Source: Chanos chanos
Lineage: Eukaryota; Chordata; Actinopteri; Gonorynchiformes; Chanidae
Direction: 5' to 3'
NCBI RefSeq assembly: GCF_902362185.1
Contig: NC_044495.1
Coordinates: 20,311,211 to 20,375,210 of the forward strand
Length of the DNA: 64,000 nucleotides
In this document: in pieces, positions 57,899 to 64,000 of the stretch
Layout of the letters: every line of letters begins with the position of its first letter
How positions within the stretch are numbered: the first letter of the stretch is position 1
The notes under the pieces: generated by a model
The model's database searches: none
Seen by the model: only the letters and a program-made list of their open reading frames with translations
What the model was told of the DNA's origin: nothing
Translations under genes and position numbers: made by a program

Positions 57899-59078
57899 CT
57901 ATGCTCCAGTGGTGGCCTTCTGCAGAAGCTGCAGCATGATGGGATAGACAGGGGCAAACTCCTTTCCCTGCCTGGCCTTCACGGACTGAACGTAGGCCTC
58001 CAAAGCACCCCTGTTTCAAAAACAGATTTGTTTTTTCTATCATTTTCAAATTAAAAATATTTTGTGAAACCTTTTGCCTGTCACAAAAATGTTTATTTCA
58101 TTTTTTTTTTCATACACATAAAAATTGTAACTTATTAATATGCCTTCCCAAAATTATGCTAGCACAGTACTTGTAAGCAATATCTGCAGGCTGTTTAATC
58201 CACTGTTTTTACCAAAATATGACTCAGGACAGCACTACTATAACAGTCAAGGCTTATTCAGCGCATTATCTCCTCTTATCACTAGGGGGCACTACAAGAA
58301 CATCAGCTAAGACATGCTCTGTAAGAACTATTGCTACGAGACTGCTCTTATTATCTCGACTTGTAAAATATTTATTTAAAAAATGAAGAAATACAGAAAA
58401 AATTGTCTAATTAAAGTCATCAGTACAACTGAACATTTTAGTACTCTCCATCAGTAGGGAATCAGTGCTGCTGAAACAGGTATTGTTCAGGATAGATTAG
58501 GTACTCTGTTCCGTAGATTTTACCTAATGAGCGTGAGGCGGTCCTTCTCTGACGGATGGTCATCCAGCCACTGAGAGTAACGTGCAATGGACCACTCTGC
58601 TCTCTGTGACCAAGATAACACATAATGTCACGGTTGGAAAGCCCGACATGTCCTGTAAGAGGCTGATTAATGTTTCTAGAATAAAGATATCTGTTTAACA
58701 GTAGGGTTAGTTACTATACAATAATTTTAGGGCAAAAAGAGCATACAACTCCATATAACATGTATCAATGTTTTTTCAATGTCAATCATTTTTAGAATAT
58801 GTATTCTACATATGTATCATTTTTGGAGTCACCAAACCCTTAAATGTGAGCAGATCCACTAAATAAAGTACACTAATTAGACATGTGTTGGTGTGTGTTA
58901 TGGTATGGTGTAATGTGGTACTGTGTGTGTGTGTGTGTGTTGAGTACCTGGTGTGGAGATTTGAGCTCAGGAGGGGCACGAGTGAAGAGGAAGTGGAGGA
59001 CAGTACTGTATGGAATCAGATCTCCTACTGCAGGACTGCTGGCTATGAGCTCACTTGTCTGGAACAGCAAGGGTCTTT

Positions 59079-59127
<49 letters not shown>

Positions 59128-59593
59128 CACAAAATGTTTCACAGGAATCACAAAGAGATAACTGTTATCTGATAGACTTCATGAGAAACAGCCTAACTAA
59201 AAACAAAGACTCAAGTCTTAGGAAATGGATCATTCCTCACAGACATTTCTGATTGACTACTTCTTCCCAAACAGTAAAAATATCCCAATACTGCTGCATG
59301 TCTACTTGTACATGTTTTGTATAATGGACGATGGATGAATGTGCGTCTGTACCGACTGTGCCCTTGGCTTATGTCCAAATGAGGCTGTTTTTTTATTCTG
59401 TTGTAGAATATGGATGTAAGAGATTCACAAATCACATGACTACTGTAACATGATCTTGAGTCACACTAAAACATACAGATGTGAACTGTTATGTTTCTGT
59501 AATGTATCAGCCCATGGGAGTAAACATCCTACACCACTGCCCCCCAGCACACGCATTTACAGCCCAACACTCACACATTTACATTCCTAGCAG

Positions 59594-59627
<34 letters not shown>

Positions 59628-59898
59628 CACGCGCACGCATTTACAGCCCTACACAAACACAGGGTTTGTAGATGGGAAACGTCACATAATGAAAACAAGT
59701 AGGTTTGATTGGAAGAGTCATTTCCACACAGCGACCTCCGCTGATTGACCAAAGGTTAATCAATTCCCCTCTGTCATAAAAATCAATAAACCAAAACGTT
59801 GAGACAAGACATGTTATCTTAATGTTAGCCATCATGTCGCTGCACAAATCCCCCTCCTTTAGTTGCTTGTCCTTGGGGAAGCCATGAGTCAGGTTTCA

Positions 59899-59953
<55 letters not shown>

Positions 59954-60629
59954 GTACATATGTACATCCACTCACACAAGCTCATTAAAACAAATACACA
60001 TGCACATACATTTATATGGTCATAGATAAACATACGCTCCTCTGTAGCTGTGGCCGATCATGAAGGATTCATGGGACAGTGTCTCAAATAGCTCAATTGG
60101 GCACTAAGTGCTTGACTCAGTCTGTGTGACTGCACGGAGAGAGCAGGGTGTAGTGTGGAAGACTACGGAGCAGTCTGTGGGGCCACATAAGACTCCCAAC
60201 CCTCCCTATGACATAAAGAGCATCCTGCTAGTCTCTGGACAGCTGATCAATTACTCCAGAAGCCCTCCACCAAATCAAACACCCTCCAGCACTGGAACCA
60301 CGGACTTGGACAATAATGCTCTCTCTCTCTCTCTTTCCTTTTCTTTCTCTCTCTCTGTCTGTAGTTGCTCTGGTTCACTCTACTCCCTGCTTTCTGCTCT
60401 TCTGTGTCATCTTTCTAACATCAGAGAGGAATGTTCCAGGCATATCAGCTGCTCCCAGAACTGATAATAGTTTGATTTGATTAGCCATCCTGTGGGAACA
60501 GAGTGGTGTTTTATTGGTTGCCTGGAGGGATGGAAAGAACTAAATAACAGTGTGGAAACTCACTCTCACACACAAACACACTCACATGCACACACATGTG
60601 CACGCACGCACGCACGCACGCACGCACAC

Positions 60630-60690
<61 letters not shown>

Positions 60691-62943
60691 AACCCGAGGG
60701 AAGAAAAAAAGGAACCTTGAAGTAATTTCAGTGTAATGTCTGCCCTGTGTCACTGGGCCCAAATCACACACATTACTCATCAGCTACCTTTAACAATGTT
60801 ATTAGTGCACATGACAACTGCAGAAAGTGCAAACATGGAGCAGAAGGCATCCCAACGGGGAGAATGTCAATGAGAACTCCTCGGCTAATCAGGCTGGCGT
60901 TGCCATCAAAACCTCACTTTCTCTCTCTCTCTCTCACACTCTCTCTCATGGCTAATTAGCACTAATAACCAGCAGGGAGCCCCCACATGACCTCAGTCTC
61001 TCAGTGTGTCGTATGAAGAGAGAGAGAGAGGGGGAAAGATTGAGGGAGAGAGAGAGTAAGGGAAGGGTGGAGGGGTTGCAGGTTGTGACTGAGTTTCTGC
61101 ATGAAACACTGAGCTGCTTTTGGATAGGAGGTGTCAGCACAGTTCAATGGCTTTGACACCATCTGATAATCCCCCAGCACGCTACAGAGCTCTCCTCCTT
61201 TCCGTCACTCCTTGAGAAATGCTCACTTACCTAAATGAGCGCAACAGGCGGTACGTTTTGCCCAGGTCTGACACTCGTCTGCAGAGTGGGGCCACTGCCA
61301 ACTCCATCTGTAAGACAGACAGACAGACACACATACACACACCCGGACACACACACGCACACGTCAGTGTCTGTCTTGCTGACTGAAATGAACACACCTT
61401 GGAGGCTGTAGTCACAAAGCAACAGTAGCTGTGTGACATTTAAACAGAAAGGCTAATTACACTGACATCACACTGAGAGGGAGAGCACCGAGGACGGCCG
61501 GGGGTGGGGTGGGAGGGCGAAAGAGTGAGAGAAAAACAACATAAATGAACGCAAATAAACGAACAGACGAAGAGAAGAACTTTTAGAGTGTGAAGTGGTC
61601 ACAGCAAAACCATGAGAGAAGGGGAGAGAGAGAGAGAAAGAGAAGGAGAGCTTACCGGGGAGGGTTTCGAGACGACAGAAATGAGAAACAGAGACAGAAG
61701 AACAGAACTGCCTGTTCTCTGGCGTTTGTTTTTAATCTCCAATCTCCACCCCTCCCTTTGGTCCTTCTGCTAATTCCATTCCATTCCATTCTATTCTATT
61801 CTGTTCTATTCTGTTCTATTCCTTTCCATTCTATTCCTTTCCATTCCATTCCATTCTATTCTATTCCTTTCCATTCTATTCCTTTCCATTCCATTCCATT
61901 CCATTCTATTCTATTCCTTTCCATTCTATTCCTTTCCATTCCATTCCTTTCCATTCCATTCCATTCTATTCTATTCCTTTCCATTCTATTCCTTTCCATT
62001 CCATTCTATTCTATTCCTTTCCTTTCTCTCCTTGTTTCCTAAGAACTCTGTTGAAAGAGACTGAGTTTAAACATGTCTGCTCTCACTTGGGCAGTCAGAG
62101 CTGTATAAAGCTTAGCTGATGCATAGATATTTTCCTCATTACTAAGACCAGCAGAGTAACACACACAAAGACCTAATTTATAACTCACAAATATAGGTCA
62201 CATAAACACACTACACATAACCTTGAGGTGTGGAGACCAAAAAAGATCTATCAAACACTTCAGCTTTCCTGAGAACTGCGGCAAGATAAACGTATCAGCC
62301 TGATTCATAAATCAAAGCAGGTCACATGACTGCTCTTGTCTTCTTTGTTGTCTTAATGACACAAGAATACTGATAGATATTTGAAGTCAGTGACTGGCTG
62401 CTAACAATTTAAGCCATATTAGTTAGTGTATGAGGTTTTCCTTCCTGACTAAACTTTAAGGTCTCATGTATCACAGGACAACATTGCACATACACGTCAA
62501 GCTGAAAGTCCATTTAGAGGCATACCCCCTTTAACCCTCCTGACTCTAAAATACAGCTCTGTATTACTACATGTGCTTTTTTTTTTTTTTGAAAGATCTA
62601 AAATGATTATATTTGTAACGCTTTCAATTAATGAACTGAAATGAGCTTAAATGAATTCTATCTGAAACAGACAGTAAAGTGCTATGTGTTCTTCATCCTA
62701 CTCACCTGGGCAAAATCAGCAGCCAGTCTCATTTTGCCGGCCTCTCCGAGCGGGCGGATGAGGCAGGCGTGGCGGATGAAGAGCTGAATCGCTCTCTGGG
62801 CCATGGACTCTGTGCTGTCGTAGATGAAGTCCAGACACTGGAAGTGCCGGAAATAGTCACTCATCACGCGAGACACAAAGCCCTGAAGCTCCTTCATATA
62901 CAGAGAACATGGCACATCTGGCTTCCCCTGTGCCGACAGAGAC
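57899..62943 (-). CDS. cog5: Conserved oligomeric Golgi complex subunit 5, last five coding exons (partial)
   Basis: COG5 belongs to lobe B of the COG tether, which keeps Golgi glycosylation enzymes in place by guiding retrograde vesicles. Coding exons in transcript order: 62943-62706, 61307-61231, 59074-58948, 58603-58524 and 58010-57899 (stop TAG). Each join keeps phase. Recognised blocks: [112 protein letters not shown] and [18 protein letters not shown], all close to the C terminus of human COG5. The 5' exons lie beyond the right edge; the first exon here begins with one base of a split codon. Its introns are unusually rich in simple repeats. Confidence 0.93.
59081..59122. repeat. (CA)n microsatellite at a cog5 acceptor
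   Basis: About 21 CA units on the plus strand (GT on the cog5 strand), directly beside the acceptor of the exon that starts at 59074. Confidence 0.95.
59585..59640. repeat. (CA)n/(CG)n microsatellite in cog5 intron
   Basis: CA run with GCACAC and GCGCACGC interruptions. Confidence 0.85.
59899..59952. repeat. (CA)n microsatellite in cog5 intron
   Basis: About 27 uninterrupted CA units. Confidence 0.95.
60555..60687. repeat. (CA)n/(CGCA)n compound microsatellite in cog5 intron
   Basis: CA-rich start, about six CGCA units near 60601-60626, then about 25 CA units. Alternating purine-pyrimidine over about 100 bases favours left-handed DNA in principle. Confidence 0.95.
61018..61056. repeat. (GA)n-rich run in cog5 intron
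   Basis: GAGAGA blocks split by GGGGGAAAG and TTGAGG. Confidence 0.8.
61774..62023. repeat. (ATTCC/ATTCT)n pentamer array in cog5 intron
   Basis: About 50 pentamers of the ATTCC, ATTCT and TTTCC types in a higher-order pattern: blocks of ATTCC, two ATTCT and TTTCC recur every 35-65 bases. The unit is that of human satellites II/III, but this is a short local array and the similarity need not mean shared origin. Confidence 0.9.
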
Positions 62944-63824
62944 CTGCACACACGTATATAGAGAATTGATCTCACACACACACACACACACACACAACCA
63001 TGCAGACATACACATTGATACACCCCGAGTTCCACAGGTTGTAAGACAAGAGAGATCACAACATTACCTCTCGAGATTATGACTAACTGACACACTTTAA
63101 TCTCATCCAAACCTAAATGTAAGATTTCATTTGATCTAGCACCTGGAAAACCTTCTTTTTAATACACACTGATGCACACACATAAACCCAGAGTATACAC
63201 ACAAACACAAAAACAAACACCCAGCTTCTGTATTTCTGTTTAGTAGAAAACACCATCTCCACAGAGGATCTCTCTCTCTGCCTCGCTCTGAAGAAATGAA
63301 AACCTCCCTAATGGCAACTCTGCGGTAAAATGTTGTTCATCTGTGAGTTTGTAGAACAGGTGTGGGCTAACACATCCAATCATGCTCTTTGTTTAGGCCT
63401 CCACCCCCAACTACAGTCTCCCTTCCACTTAAACTCAAGGTCAGAATGCTGTGTCTGTTGATGTAGGTCATTCTTCACTCCAGTCCTAGTGTTAAAAAAG
63501 CCATTCAACCCCAGACTGCAGCAGAGTGGAAGTGGTTGACTGCCACTCAGGAGAAGGGAGCTTTACAAATGAGATGCTTCAGAGGACGTCAGATAGCACT
63601 GAGTTATCTGGTGATTAGAGGAGAATGTGGCCAACCGTGAAGGAGCAGAGTTCATGGCCAACAGTCAAGATGTAACTAAGAACTCTTCCATCAATTACAG
63701 AGATTCTTCACTGACAATATGATGAGAGTCATCAGTTTCACTGATGATTATCTCATGATTTTGTTGTTGACTTTTTAGGACTGCACAAAAGTGGAGAGCC
63801 TGAGAGAGACTCAGAGAGAGACTC

Positions 63825-63885
<61 letters not shown>

Positions 63886-64000
63886 AGGAGTGGTAAGTCT
63901 ATGTGAGTCTATTCTGTGTTCAGTGTTCAGTCACCTGAGAGAGGCAGTCTCTCTGAGTAAAGCACAGGGTCAGAGGTCAGGTCACTTAGCAACACTGTGC
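62944..64000. other. cog5 intron running off the right edge
   Basis: Upstream intron of cog5 (minus strand). It holds a (CA)n run at 62973-62997 and a (GA)n run at about 63820-63885. No further cog5 exon was recognised. Confidence 0.6.
63820..63885. repeat. (GA)n microsatellite
   Basis: CAGAGAGAGACT repeats lead into about 28 GA units. Confidence 0.9.

Noticed and set aside
61590-62042. 150-codon plus-strand frame rich in Pro-Phe-His-Ser
   Set aside because: Translation of the pentamer array; repeats whose unit is five bases with few stops give this artefact.

Overview
This is vertebrate nuclear DNA, almost certainly from a ray-finned (teleost) fish. It has compact GT-AG spliced genes with introns of about 0.1 to 4 kb, abundant (CA)n, (CT)n, (GA)n and (ATTCC/ATTCT)n simple repeats, a fish-type LINE/SINE 3' tail, and a gene order matching human 12p13 (FGF6, FGF23, RAD51AP1, DYRK4, GALNT8) followed by human 22q11 genes (ADA2, ATP6V1E1, BCL2L13) and two genes that lie on human chromosome 7 (DENND11, COG5). 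The species cannot be named from the sequence. Gene names come from recognising translated exons; no database search was run.

Layout: fgf6 (+, 1280-3700), fgf23 (+, 10084-11231), rad51ap1 (+, 13664-17298), a decayed dyrk4 kinase gene (+, about 23586-26640) with an extra copy of its last kinase exon lying upstream, retroelement debris (about 27.0-28.5 kb), galnt8 (+, 29383-34732), ada2 (-, 39331-35041), atp6v1e1 (-, 45563-41415), a bcl2l13-like gene (+, CDS 49538-50308, probable leader from about 46.4 kb), dennd11 (+, 51234-55132) and the last five coding exons of cog5 (-, 62943-57899, continuing beyond the right edge). For eight genes the coding exons were joined by hand with consistent phases and give complete proteins: 206, 252, 333, 613, 515, 226, 256 and 432 residues for fgf6, fgf23, rad51ap1, galnt8, ada2, atp6v1e1, bcl2l13 and dennd11.

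The genes do not form one pathway. fgf6 and fgf23 are secreted signals (muscle/paracrine and phosphate-endocrine). rad51ap1 acts in homologous recombination. galnt8 and cog5 act in the Golgi. ada2 is a secreted adenosine deaminase. atp6v1e1 is a V-ATPase stalk subunit. bcl2l13 is a mitochondrial outer-membrane mitophagy receptor. dennd11 is a probable Rab exchange factor.

The points most worth attention are: (1) the bcl2l13-like gene appears to have lost its BCL2-homology half and keeps only a LIR-type motif, an acidic linker and a tail anchor; (2) dyrk4 is a unitary-type pseudogene with a displaced duplicate of its last kinase exon; (3) the Fgf23 proprotein site lacks the threonine and serine that tune cleavage in mammals; (4) galnt8 and ada2 converge with only about 300 bases between stop codons. 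No wholly new system was found.
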